NCBI RefSeq assembly: GCF_040892545.1
Contig: NZ_CP156079.1
Location: 2,577,501 to 2,641,500, forward strand
Length of the DNA stretch: 64,000 bases
Direction of reading: 5' to 3'
Origin: Paracidovorax avenae
GTDB lineage: Bacteria; Pseudomonadota; Gammaproteobacteria; Burkholderiales; Burkholderiaceae_C
Within the stretch, counting starts at the first letter, position 1. Each line of letters starts with the position of its first letter. The position numbers were made by a program, and so were the translations under genes. The notes below the pieces were generated by a model. It made no database searches. It was given only the letters and a program-made list of their open reading frames with translations, and had not been told where the DNA came from. Below, piece after piece: positions 7,960 through 16,227 of this stretch.

Positions 7960-9810
7960 TCAGGCGGCCACGCTCTCGGCGGGGTGGCGGGCGGCGTTGG
8001 CGGCGGCCTTGAAGGGCTCGATGCCGACGCGGCGCACGGTATCGATGAAGTGCTCGTGCTTCTGGCCCCGGGCACTGCCGGCGGCCTCGGGCGACAGCGG
8101 CTGTCGCTGGTCGCGGTAGGTGGCCAGCAGCGCCTCGATCACGCCGGGCACCTCGGCCGCGCTGAAGGACGGCCCGATGATCTTGCCGGGCACGGCCGGG
8201 CCCGACAGGTCGGTGCCGTCGGCGCCGCCGAGCGTGATCTGGTACCACTCCTTGCCGTCCTTGTCCACGCCCAGGATGCCGATGTGGCCGCTGTGGTGGT
8301 GGCCGCAGGAGTTGATGCAGCCGCTGATGTGCAGGTCGATCTCGCCCAGGTCCCACAGCTCGTCCAGGTCCTGGTAGCGCTCGGTGATGGCTTCGGCGAT
8401 CGGCAGCGAGCGCGCGTTGGCGAGCGAGCAGAAGTCGCCGCCGGGGCAGGCGATCATGTCGGTCAGCAGGCCGATGTTGGGCTGCGCCAGGCCCAGCGCA
8501 CGCGCTTCCTTGTAGAGCGCGGGCAACTGGTCGGCGCGCACCCACGGCAGCACCAGGTTCTGCTCGTGCGTCACGCGGGCCTCGCCGCAGGAATAGCGGT
8601 CGGCCAGGTCGGCGGCCGCGTCCATCTGGTCGGCCGTGGCGTCGCCGGGCGCATGGCCGACGCGCTTGAACGACAGCACCACGGCGCGCAGCAGCGGATG
8701 GCGGTGCGGCAGCACGTTGCGCGTGAGCCAGCGGCCGAAGCCCTGGTCGCCTTCGGCGGCCGCGCGCAGCAGCGAGAGCGTCTGGCTCTCGGCGTCCGCG
8801 CCGCCCACGTCGGGCACGGGGTCGTGGAAGCAGGCGGCCACGCGGTCGTACTCGGCCTGCGTGATGGTGTGGGGGCCTCCCTCCACCTCGACGATCTGGC
8901 GGAATTCCTCTTCCACCTGGTCCACGTAGGTCTCTCCCTCGGACTTCACGAGGATCTTGATGCGCGCCTTCCAGAGGTTGTCGCGGCGGCCGTAGCGGTT
9001 GTAGACGCGGATCACCGCCTCCAGGTAGTTCATGAGCTGGTTCCAGGGCAGGAACTCGCGCACCACCGGGCTGATGACCGGCGTGCGGCCCATGCCGCCG
9101 CCCACGCGCACCTGGAAGCCCAGCTCGCCGGCCTCGTTCTTCACCAGCTGCAGGCCCACGTCGTACCAGCCGAGCGCGGCGCGGTCTTCGCGGGCGCCGT
9201 TGAGCGACACCTTGAACTTGCGCGGCAGGAAGGCGAACTCGGGGTGGAGCGTGCTCCACTGGCGCAGGATCTCGGCGAAGGGCCGCGGATCGGCGATCTC
9301 GTCGGCGGCGATGCCGGCCAGTGCGTCGCTGGTGATGTTGCGGATGCAGTTGCCGCTGGTCTGGATGCCGTGCATGTGCACGGAGGCCAGCAGGTCCATC
9401 ACGTCGGCGCTCTTGTCCAGCGGGATCCAGTTGTATTGCACGTTCGTGCGCGTGGTGAAGTGGCCGTAGCCGTACTTCAGGTGCGTGCCGATGCGACGGC
9501 CGTCGGCGAGCGGGATGTCGCCGAGCTTCTCCTGCGTGGCCTGCGCTTCGGCCAGCAGTGCCGGCTCGGGGATGTCGTATTCGCGGGCGATGCGGGCCAG
9601 AACGCGCAACTGGCCGCTGGACAGCTCACCGTAGGGCACGGCCACGCGCAGCATGGGCGCATAGCGCTGCACGTACCAGCCGTTCTGCAGGCGCAGCGGC
9701 TTGAACTCGTCGCCGGAGAGCTTGCCGGCCTGGAAGCGCTCCAGCTGGTCGCGGTACTGGTCCGCGCGCTGGCGGATGAACTGTTGGTCGAATTCTGTGT
9801 ATTGGTACAT
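7960..9810 (-). CDS. cysI: Sulfite reductase, siroheme/[4Fe-4S] hemoprotein subunit
   Basis: 616-residue enzyme reducing sulfite to sulfide with six electrons. The siroheme-cluster motif is CPGGDFC (C-x5-C) followed by CINSC (C-x3-C) with GHHHSGHIG, and both ferredoxin-like repeat halves are present (GHFTTRTNVQYNW in the first half). No flavoprotein partner cysJ is nearby, whereas ferredoxin and ferredoxin-NADP reductase genes lie downstream on the same strand, so electrons probably come from that pair. It follows the TauE/SafE gene by 26 nt. Confidence 0.95.
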   Translation of the reverse strand: MYQYTEFDQQFIRQRADQYRDQLERFQAGKLSGDEFKPLRLQNGWYVQRYAPMLRVAVPYGELSSGQLRVLARIAREYDIPEPALLAEAQATQEKLGDIPLADGRRIGTHLKYGYGHFTTRTNVQYNWIPLDKSADVMDLLASVHMHGIQTSGNCIRNITSDALAGIAADEIADPRPFAEILRQWSTLHPEFAFLPRKFKVSLNGAREDRAALGWYDVGLQLVKNEAGELGFQVRVGGGMGRTPVISPVVREFLPWNQLMNYLEAVIRVYNRYGRRDNLWKARIKILVKSEGETYVDQVEEEFRQIVEVEGGPHTITQAEYDRVAACFHDPVPDVGGADAESQTLSLLRAAAEGDQGFGRWLTRNVLPHRHPLLRAVVLSFKRVGHAPGDATADQMDAAADLADRYSCGEARVTHEQNLVLPWVRADQLPALYKEARALGLAQPNIGLLTDMIACPGGDFCSLANARSLPIAEAITERYQDLDELWDLGEIDLHISGCINSCGHHHSGHIGILGVDKDGKEWYQITLGGADGTDLSGPAVPGKIIGPSFSAAEVPGVIEALLATYRDQRQPLSPEAAGSARGQKHEHFIDTVRRVGIEPFKAAANAARHPAESVAA

Positions 9811-9836
9811 GGTGGGGCTGTGCGCGTGGGGCGCAC

Positions 9837-10640
9837 TCAGATCAGAACCAGTTTGGCGCCCGCCCAGGCGAGCAGCACGGAAAGGGCCGAGCGGATGAAC
9901 CGCTCCGGCGCGCGGGAGACGAGGCGCGAGCCGAGCCAGATGCCCGGCAGCGAGCCAGCCAGCAATTGTGCGAGAAGTGGCCAATCCACGGAGCCGAGGG
10001 TGGCATGGCCCAGCCCCGCCACCAGCGTCAGCGGCACCGCATAGGCGATATCCGCGGCGATCACGCGCGGCAGCGGCAGCAGGGGGAACACCATCAGCAG
10101 CACGGTGACGCCGATCGCGCCCGCGCCCACGGATGTGAAGGTGACCAGCGTGCCGATCAGCGCGCCCAGCAGCACGGGCAGGCTCCAGTGGCGGGGGCGG
10201 TCGGCCCGGTCGCCTGCGTTCTCGCGCGCGGCGCGCTCGGCGGCCTGGCGGGCCGGGGAGAAGACGAAGGCCTTGTACAGCGTGGCGGCGGCCGTGAGCA
10301 GCAGGGCGCCGCCCAGGGTGGTGGTCATGAGGTGCTGCGCCGTGGCGCTGGCCGGGCCGATGGTGCGCAGTGCCCACAGGGCCAGCAGGGCCGAGGGGAT
10401 GCTGCCCGCGCACAACAGGGCCACCACGCGCCAGGGTACGAGGCGCTGGCGGGCCAGGCTCACCGTGCCGCCCATCTTGGTGAAGGCGGCGAACAGCAGG
10501 TCCGTGCCGATAGCCAGGTGGGGCTTGACGCCGAAGAAGAAGATCAGCACGGGCGTCATCAGGGAGCCGCCACCGACCCCGGTGAGGCCGACGATCAGGC
10601 CCACCGCGAATCCCGCGAAAACGAACGCCAGGTCATGCAT
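9837..10640 (-). CDS. TauE/SafE family sulfite/sulfonate-linked permease
   Basis: 267-residue inner-membrane protein with about eight hydrophobic segments and the family's N-terminal glycine-rich GLTGVGGGSLMTP and second-half TSVGAGAIGV repeats. The family moves small sulfur-containing anions such as sulfite. As the first gene of the cysI-cysD-cysN array it may export excess sulfite or import a sulfur anion; direction cannot be read from sequence. The ATG at 10640 is the only good start. Confidence 0.9.
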   Translation of the reverse strand: MHDLAFVFAGFAVGLIVGLTGVGGGSLMTPVLIFFFGVKPHLAIGTDLLFAAFTKMGGTVSLARQRLVPWRVVALLCAGSIPSALLALWALRTIGPASATAQHLMTTTLGGALLLTAAATLYKAFVFSPARQAAERAARENAGDRADRPRHWSLPVLLGALIGTLVTFTSVGAGAIGVTVLLMVFPLLPLPRVIAADIAYAVPLTLVAGLGHATLGSVDWPLLAQLLAGSLPGIWLGSRLVSRAPERFIRSALSVLLAWAGAKLVLI

Positions 10641-10659
10641 GGGCGTGACTGTAGGGGCT

Positions 10660-10735
10660 CGCCTTATGGTTTCAAACTATTGTTTGTTCCTGCAGGTATA
10701 TCGATATATGTATATTGGTTTTCGGGCGCGCTTTG
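10660..10735 (-). promoter_or_regulatory. AT-rich probable control region of the cys array
   Basis: An unusually AT-rich stretch for this genome lies directly upstream of the TauE/SafE start and contains ATATCGATAT inside TATATCGATATA (about 10696-10707). It is the only place the five-gene minus-strand array can be started from. CysB-type regulation is expected from pathway knowledge, but no firm binding site or -35/-10 pair is assigned. Confidence 0.35.
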
Positions 10736-10767
10736 AAGCGGCATTCCTCTATCGCGAGGCTCAGGTT

Positions 10768-10831
10768 TTCGCAGTGCCTGTCGCCGCTTCGCATGCTTTG
10801 GTTCGCCAGGGGCTTGGAGCAGGTACAAGCT
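10768..10831 (+). promoter_or_regulatory. PIP box with -10-like element (HrpX-type promoter)
   Basis: TTCGC (10768-10772), exactly 15 bases, then TTCGC (10788-10792): a perfect TTCGB-N15-TTCGB plant-inducible promoter box. A -10-like TACAAG begins 31 bases further on (10824) and overlaps CAAGCT (10826-10831), which fits YANNNT. The next plus-strand start codon is at 10920, behind a GAGGA ribosome binding site. In Xanthomonas, Ralstonia and plant-pathogenic Acidovorax this box is bound by HrpX/HrpB-type activators of type III secretion. Confidence 0.8.
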
Positions 10832-10919
10832 GGACCGTTCACCCGTTGGTCGTCAGCGGTAGCCACAGTTGCGGTTCGACTGGGCAACATGTCAAGTCAG
10901 CTTTTGATCGAGGAAGAAA

Positions 10920-11672
10920 ATGGGATGCGCAGGATCCAAATCGGTGGCCACACGGTCGTCGCTCAGTGCTTCAGGGTTTGGAGCGGCATATGGATCGAAC
11001 CAGGAGCAGGAAGCAGGCAGCTCACGATCCGGGGGGATGATCCAGCATGACGTTCTATCACCTCGGGGCGGTCACGCCTCTGGTGCCTCCAGCTCGGCGC
11101 TTCGCGCAGCGCTTCCTTCGCCGCCCAGGAACCACCCCTCTGGCATCGGGCTGCAGGATGGGTCGTATGTGCTGAAAAACGGGCGAGTCTTTCCGTCGGT
11201 CAACACCCTTCCTCCGGCAGAGCGCGCGGCGTTTCTAAAAAAGCACCACCCGTGCAGTCAGTTGAAACTGAATGATGATTCGTTGCTCTTCCGGGTGACG
11301 GATAGGCAGTGGGTCCAGGATGGAACCCTGAGCGGGCATCCCCAGTCGGGCGCCAGGATCAGGAACCATTTCGCTATTGCCGGGAACCCGTACATGCCGG
11401 GATCATTCAAGCCTGTGGAAATGGATGCGATGCATTTACCGGATCCTGTCCTGAATGTGATGTTCGGGCCGGACGCCTACGCAGGCGCGATGAATTACGC
11501 AACAAGCGACTCTCACGTTCCGGTCATGATGACACTTGGCGCGCTGCGCGCGGCCGGCGGGGGAGAGGTCTTCCTCGACATAAGCGCCCGGTACGGCCAG
11601 GACAACGATTCTCGGGCGCTGATCGTCACCCTGCCTGAAGGCGCCAAAGTGCCGGTCACCATTCTGGGTTGA
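10920..11672 (+). CDS. Candidate type III secreted effector with N-myristoylation signal
   Basis: 250-residue protein without a recognised close family. The N-terminus MGCAGSKS has Gly2, Cys3 and Ser6, the eukaryotic N-myristoylation plus palmitoylation pattern used by plant-targeted effectors. Residues 1-75 are rich in Ser/Gly/Ala and low in structure, as in type III secretion signals, and a compact domain follows (VLKNGRVFPS to VPVTILG). No signal peptide or membrane span. The start has an AGGA motif six bases upstream, behind the PIP box at 10768. Codon use is visibly less GC-rich than neighbours (runs such as CTAAAAAAG), suggesting acquisition. An ADP-ribosyltransferase-like effector (XopAI type, which shares a similar lipidated N-terminus) is one possibility, but I cannot confirm the fold. 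Confidence 0.7.
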   Translation: MGCAGSKSVATRSSLSASGFGAAYGSNQEQEAGSSRSGGMIQHDVLSPRGGHASGASSSALRAALPSPPRNHPSGIGLQDGSYVLKNGRVFPSVNTLPPAERAAFLKKHHPCSQLKLNDDSLLFRVTDRQWVQDGTLSGHPQSGARIRNHFAIAGNPYMPGSFKPVEMDAMHLPDPVLNVMFGPDAYAGAMNYATSDSHVPVMMTLGALRAAGGGEVFLDISARYGQDNDSRALIVTLPEGAKVPVTILG

Positions 11673-11688
11673 GCAGACATTCGCAAAG

Positions 11689-11710
11689 CGCGACGCGCGA
11701 GAGCGTCGCG
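11689..11710 (+). terminator. Hairpin after the effector candidate
   Basis: CGCGACGC (11689-11696), six-base loop, GCGTCGCG (11703-11710): a perfect 8-bp stem 16 bases after the stop codon. The following GCTTGTTC is a weak T-tract, so termination is likely but not certain. Confidence 0.5.
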
Positions 11711-11892
11711 GCTTGTTCATCTACCCGGGTACGCAGGCTGTCAGGTCAGGGACTGGCGCTCATGTGACCGCTTGCCCGCACTCGCCAGTGTGGAGCTCCA
11801 TTCCACCATGCCGGCCGGCGCGGCGCATGGAGTTGGCGTATCGTTGGCGCCGGGCGTCCGCCGCCCTTGCCGCCTGCCGCAGCGCCTTGCCC

Positions 11893-13137
11893 ATGAACGA
11901 CTCCACACCTCCCGCTTTCCCACCCGCCGCCAGTGCCGGCGCCGATTCCTTTTCCTGGCGCCGGATCGCGCTGCCGGCCTTCGGGCCGTCGCTGCTGTTC
12001 GGGGTGGGCGAGGGGGCCATCCTGCCGATCGTGCCGCTGCTGGCCCGGGAGCTGGGCGCATCGGTCTCGATGGCGGCCTTCGTGGTCACGCTGATCGGGC
12101 TGGGCTCGCTGCTGAACAATATTCCCGCGTCGTACATCACGATACGCTGGGGCGAGCGCTGGGCGATCGTCGCGGCAGGCCTGTGGAGCGCGATCGGGAT
12201 GGCGCTGGCCGTGCTGCTGCCGGGCGTCGTGCCGCTGGCGATCGGCTGCTGCATGGTGGGCATGTCCCAGGCCATCTACAACCTGGCCCGCCAGAGCTAC
12301 CTGACCGAGGCCGTGCCGGCCGCCTACCGCGCCCGGGCCCTGTCCACGCTGGGCGGCGTGATGCGCATCGGCATGTTCATCGGGCCGTTTCTTTCCGCGG
12401 CAGCCGTGCATGCCTTCGGGCTGAAGGCGGCCTTCGCCGTCGGCATCGCGGGCGTGCTCGCGGCGGCGGCCGTCGGGGCCCGCCTGCCGGACCTCGTGGC
12501 CCCGCCGCATCCCGCGGGCGCGCCGGCCCCGGCGCCCGTGGGCCTGGGTTCGATCCTGGCGGACCACCGGCGGGTGTTCCTGACGCTCGGGCTCGGGGTG
12601 GCGCTGGTGAGCGCGGTGCGCGCCTCGCGCCAGGCGGTGATCCCGCTGTGGGCGGACCACCTGCTGCTGGCGCCGGCGGTCACTTCGGTGATCTACGGTA
12701 TCGCCGGGGGCATCGAGATGCTCCTGTTCTACCCGGCCGGGCGGGTGATGGACCTCAAGGGCCGCCGCTGGGTGGCCGTGCCGTCGATGGCGATCATCGG
12801 GCTGGCATTGCTCGCGATGCCGTTCACCGGTGGTTTCGTGACGCTGCTGATCGCCGCGACGGCGATCGGTTTCGGCAACGGCATCGGCTCGGGCCTGATC
12901 ATGACGCTGGGTGCGGACTTCGCGCCGCGCCACGGCCGCCAGTACTTCCTGGCGGTGTGGCGCTTCCTGTCGGACCTGGGCGGCTCTTGCGGACCGGCGC
13001 TGCTGTCGGCGCTGGTGGCCACCGCCTCGCTGGCCGGCGGCATCGCCGTCACCGGGCTGCTGTCGCTCGCGGCGGCGGCCATGCTCGGCGTGTGGATTCC
13101 GGCGCGCAAGGCGAAAGCTGCCCCCCACACCCCTTGA
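11893..13137 (+). CDS. MFS transporter
   Basis: 414-residue major facilitator superfamily carrier with 12 hydrophobic segments in two halves separated by a hydrophilic Ala/Pro loop near residue 210 (DLVAPPHPAGAPAPAPVG). The A-like motif GRVMDLKGRRW opens the second half. The ATG at 11893 is chosen over an upstream in-frame extension because it precedes the first membrane segment with a normal short cytosolic tail. The substrate is unknown; the profile resembles drug/metabolite efflux proteins. It is convergent with the GNAT gene, 38 nt apart. Confidence 0.85.
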   Translation: MNDSTPPAFPPAASAGADSFSWRRIALPAFGPSLLFGVGEGAILPIVPLLARELGASVSMAAFVVTLIGLGSLLNNIPASYITIRWGERWAIVAAGLWSAIGMALAVLLPGVVPLAIGCCMVGMSQAIYNLARQSYLTEAVPAAYRARALSTLGGVMRIGMFIGPFLSAAAVHAFGLKAAFAVGIAGVLAAAAVGARLPDLVAPPHPAGAPAPAPVGLGSILADHRRVFLTLGLGVALVSAVRASRQAVIPLWADHLLLAPAVTSVIYGIAGGIEMLLFYPAGRVMDLKGRRWVAVPSMAIIGLALLAMPFTGGFVTLLIAATAIGFGNGIGSGLIMTLGADFAPRHGRQYFLAVWRFLSDLGGSCGPALLSALVATASLAGGIAVTGLLSLAAAAMLGVWIPARKAKAAPHTP

Positions 13138-13174
13138 GCACCCGGGAGTTACCGCCTGCCTGGCGCCGGGCAGG

Positions 13175-13687
13175 TCAGTGCCTGGCCGGGATCCGGTAGA
13201 CCACGGTGTCGTACTTCGTTCCCGGCCGATGGAAGACGGGGACGCCGCCGAGCGACTCGGCGATGCGGCGGCTGGGCGTGTTGGCTTCCGCGACGGGGTA
13301 GAGGAATGCGGCGGGGCCGAAGTGCCTTGCACCCCAGGCGAAGACCGCTCCCACGGCCTCGCGCCCATAGGCATGGCCGTGCTCGCTCTCCCGCACCCAG
13401 ATGCCCAGTTCAGGTTCCGGCTCGGAGGTGCGGTGCAGGCCGCACAGCCCGATGAACGCCCGTGTGGAGCGGCTCCGTACCGCGAAAACGAAATCCCGTC
13501 CTGCCGCGATGTCATCCAGCCATCTGCGCCAGATGGTTTCGAACGCCGACGTCGAAGGGGGTGGATCGAACGACATGTAGCGTGTCAGCGTCGGGGTGAT
13601 GCACGGGAATGCCTCGTCGGCATCGGCTGGCGAGAACGGCTTCAGCAGCAGCCGCTGCGATGGGATTTCAAGCTGGCTCCATTGCAT
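13175..13687 (-). CDS. GNAT family N-acetyltransferase (RimJ/RimL-like)
   Basis: 170-residue acetyltransferase that would transfer acetyl from acetyl-CoA to an amine. The Rim-type N-terminus SQRLLLKPFSPADADEAF, the beta-bulge segment LGIWVRESEHGHAYGREA (acetyl-CoA pyrophosphate loop region) and ANTPSRRIAESLG near the C-terminus are the family signature. The substrate cannot be told; ribosomal-protein or small-molecule amines are both possible. Its stop-proximal side faces the MFS gene and its start lies 21 nt downstream of mnmC. Confidence 0.85.
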   Translation of the reverse strand: MQWSQLEIPSQRLLLKPFSPADADEAFPCITPTLTRYMSFDPPPSTSAFETIWRRWLDDIAAGRDFVFAVRSRSTRAFIGLCGLHRTSEPEPELGIWVRESEHGHAYGREAVGAVFAWGARHFGPAAFLYPVAEANTPSRRIAESLGGVPVFHRPGTKYDTVVYRIPARH

Positions 13688-13708
13688 GGTCGCGTTTCCC
13701 CGAAAGTC

Positions 13709-15616
13709 CTAGGTCCCCTGAAGCCGCTCGGTGGCGAGCGCCCGCGCCAGGCGCACTTCCACGGGCAGGGGTTCTCCCATCATGCGGGCGGCCAGCAGTT
13801 CCCCGCACAGCTGCGACAGCGTGAGTCCGCGCGCGCCCATCGCGGCGCAGACCCAGAGTCCCGGTTGCAGAGCGGCATCGACCGGTCCCACAAAAGGCAG
13901 CCGGTCGGGCGCGGTGCAGCGCACGGCCGCCCAATGGCCGGGCGTGGCGCCCGGGCCGGCGATGGCGGGGGCGAGCCCCGGCGCCAGTGCCGGCAGCAGC
14001 TGTTCCAGCTTCGCGGCATTGGCCGCATGGGCTTGCGCCTGTTCCTCGGGCGCGGGGGGCAGGTCCGTCTGGCCGCGCTCGAAGGTCGAACCCATCACCC
14101 AGATGGCTCCCTCCGCCATGCCCGCATGCGGCACGAGGTTGCCGTGGCCGTTGACGGGGAAGGGCGGCCAGGCGGCTGCCGGGCCGTCTGCCCGCGTGCC
14201 CCAGCTCACTTGGCCACGCAGGGGATGGATCGGGTAGCGGTCGGGCAGCCACGGGCGGCTGCCGTAGCCAGCGGCCACCACCACGTGGGGCGCTTCGGCG
14301 AGCAGCGTGCCATCGCTGCCATGCGCCCGCCAGTGCGTGGCGCCACCGGGAGCGGCCACGGGTTCCAGCCGCGCCACGGCACTGCGGCCCTGCCAGTGGA
14401 TGGCAGGGTGCGCCAGCAGCGCGCGCACCAGCCGGGCCGGCCGCAGCCACCCGCCGCGCGCGTGCCAGGTGGCGACGGTGGTGCCGGGCAGGCCCGCGGC
14501 GTCCAGCGCCGCGGCGTCGGCGGGGCGGCTCCATTCAGCGCCCGCCGTGGCATCCCCGGCCCAGGCGGGCGGCAGGCGGTGCTTCCCGTCCACCTCGTGC
14601 TCCAGCACGCCGCAGGCGCTCCAGTCCTCGCCCTCCACGAGGCCCGATGCCTCCAGGGCCTGCAGCGTGGCCCGCACGCCGCAGCGCGACAGGCGCGAGA
14701 GCAGGCTGTCGTCAGGCGACACATGCGGCGCGAACACGCCGGCCGGCAGGCCCGAGGCGCCGGCCGCGGGTTCGGTGCCCTGGTCCAGCACCCGCACCTG
14801 CCAGCCGCGCCGCGCGAGGCTCGCCGCCACGGCGGCGCCCGACAGCCCGCCGCCGATGACCAGCGCGCTCGACGGTCCGCCCGCCACGCGAATGTCGGGC
14901 AGCTCCGGCTGCACGGGGCGCGGCTCCCAGGCCGGGTCGAACACCGCCTGCAGATTGCTGCGTTTCGGGGGTAGGCCGGGCACCTTCTGCACCCGGAATC
15001 CGCACTGCGCGAGCCCTTCGCGCACCGCGCCGGCCACGCTCCAGGTGGCCAGGTGGGTGCCGCGGCGGCAGCAGCGTGCCACGGCCTTGAGCGTGTGCAC
15101 ATCCCACAGCTCCGGGTTCACCTGCGGGCTGAAGCCGTCCAGGTACACCGCATCGGCCACCGGCTGCTGCTGGCGCAGCATCGCCTGCGCATCGCCGATG
15201 TAGAGCGTGAGCAGCACCTGGCCGCCCTCGAAGGCGAGCCGGTGCACGCCGGGCAGCAGGCCCCAGTACCGGGCATGCAGGGCGCGGGCCAGGGGTTCCA
15301 GCTCGGCATGCCCCTCCATGGAGCGCAGCAGGTCGTCAGCGGAGACGGGAAACGCTTCGCAGGACACGAAATGCAGCATCCGGGGCCGCGCCGGGTCGGC
15401 CCGCCAGGCGGACCAGGTGGCGAGGAAATTCAGCCCGCAGCCGAAGCCGGTCTCCAGCACCCGCCATATCGCCTGGCCGCCCCACGCCTCGGGCAGGCCG
15501 CAGCCGCGCAGGAAGACTTCGCGCGCCTGAGCGAGCCCGGTATGGCTGTGGTAGCGGTCGCCGAAGCGCGGATTGAACGGGGTGCCGTCGGGGAGCCAGT
15601 CGATGGGTTCGGACAT
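13709..15616 (-). CDS. mnmC: Bifunctional tRNA wobble-uridine methyltransferase/FAD oxidoreductase MnmC
   Basis: 635-residue enzyme completing mnm5s2U at tRNA position 34. The N-terminal half is the SAM-dependent methyltransferase (ETGFGCGLNFLATW; YLDGFSPQVNPELW). The C-terminal half is the FAD-dependent oxidase that removes the carboxymethyl group (ALVIGGGLSGAAVAASL; LRGQVSWG; CTAPDRLPFVG; GARGLTLSQLCGELLA). Both halves are complete and the length is normal for the fused protein. It probably shares a transcript with the GNAT gene, whose start lies 21 nt downstream of its stop. Confidence 0.97.
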   Translation of the reverse strand: MSEPIDWLPDGTPFNPRFGDRYHSHTGLAQAREVFLRGCGLPEAWGGQAIWRVLETGFGCGLNFLATWSAWRADPARPRMLHFVSCEAFPVSADDLLRSMEGHAELEPLARALHARYWGLLPGVHRLAFEGGQVLLTLYIGDAQAMLRQQQPVADAVYLDGFSPQVNPELWDVHTLKAVARCCRRGTHLATWSVAGAVREGLAQCGFRVQKVPGLPPKRSNLQAVFDPAWEPRPVQPELPDIRVAGGPSSALVIGGGLSGAAVAASLARRGWQVRVLDQGTEPAAGASGLPAGVFAPHVSPDDSLLSRLSRCGVRATLQALEASGLVEGEDWSACGVLEHEVDGKHRLPPAWAGDATAGAEWSRPADAAALDAAGLPGTTVATWHARGGWLRPARLVRALLAHPAIHWQGRSAVARLEPVAAPGGATHWRAHGSDGTLLAEAPHVVVAAGYGSRPWLPDRYPIHPLRGQVSWGTRADGPAAAWPPFPVNGHGNLVPHAGMAEGAIWVMGSTFERGQTDLPPAPEEQAQAHAANAAKLEQLLPALAPGLAPAIAGPGATPGHWAAVRCTAPDRLPFVGPVDAALQPGLWVCAAMGARGLTLSQLCGELLAARMMGEPLPVEVRLARALATERLQGT

Positions 15617-15690
15617 GCGGCGATTGTCGTGGCGCGGCGGGGGCCGGAAGGTTGCGCCGTGTCAGCCGCATGCCGGTAAACGGAGGCGGG

Positions 15691-15720
15691 GAAAAAAGAA
15701 AGCCCGGCGGGGCCGGGCTT
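15691..15720 (-). terminator. Intrinsic terminator of yggX
   Basis: AAGCCCGGC (15700-15708), GGG loop, GCCGGGCTT (15712-15720); on the minus strand this stem is followed by TTCTTTTTTCC. It lies 27 bases beyond the yggX stop and ahead of the mnmC start, separating the two. Confidence 0.9.
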
Positions 15721-15747
15721 GCGGAGACGGTGCGGGCGGGGCGGCCG

Positions 15748-16020
15748 TCAGGCGCTGGGCGGCACGTAGCCCGCAGCGGCATCCGCGCCACTGCCAAAGA
15801 AGTGCTGCTCCATCTGGCGCGCCAGGTATTGGCGCGCGCGCGCATCGGCGAGGTTCAGGCGGTTTTCGTTCACGAGCATGGTCTGGTGCTTGAGCCAGCC
15901 GGCCCAGGCTTCCTTGCTCACGTTCTCGAAGATGCGCTTGCCCAGGTCGCCCGGGTAGGGAGGGAAGTCGAGTCCTTCGGCTTCCTTGCCGAGCTTGATG
16001 CACTGGACGGTACGGGGCAT
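15748..16020 (-). CDS. yggX: Probable Fe(2+)-trafficking / oxidative damage protection protein YggX
   Basis: 90-residue protein beginning [20 protein letters not shown], the conserved YggX opening with the single N-terminal cysteine (Cys7), followed by [20 protein letters not shown] and the [16 protein letters not shown] helix. The family protects labile Fe-S clusters and influences iron handling in the cytosol. Normal length. It stands alone between a terminator and the divergent sulfate-binding protein gene. Confidence 0.95.
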   Translation of the reverse strand: MPRTVQCIKLGKEAEGLDFPPYPGDLGKRIFENVSKEAWAGWLKHQTMLVNENRLNLADARARQYLARQMEQHFFGSGADAAAGYVPPSA

Positions 16021-16122
16021 GTGGATTTCCTTGTTCTGGCGGAATGGAGAGGGACGAAAAGCGGGAAAAGGGCGCCGTGCGCTCCCGCTTGCGAAGGTTC
16101 TACAGATGTTTCTGGAATTTAG

Positions 16123-16147
16123 AACTGAAATTTCAGTAGTTTCAGTT
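16123..16147 (+). promoter_or_regulatory. Palindromic candidate operator of the sulfonate operon
   Basis: ACTGAAATTTCAGT (16124-16137) is a perfect 14-bp palindrome, and a third TTTCAGTT half-site follows at 16140-16147, itself inverted relative to AACTGAAA at 16123. The region is AT-rich and sits between yggX and sbp. A LysR-type regulator (CysB/Cbl) gene closes the operon and is the natural candidate binder; that is inference. Confidence 0.5.
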
Positions 16148-16227
16148 TTGAACAGGGGCTTTCAGAATGCGCTGCATCGGTGCCGTGCTCTACCGCACCG
16201 TCCACGGATCTCCCAGGAAAGCCCCTC

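Noticed and set aside
10641..11672. cysB regulator expected next to TauE/SafE
   Set aside because: The protein encoded there has no HTH or LysR domain; the only CysB/Cbl-like gene in the window is at 23025.
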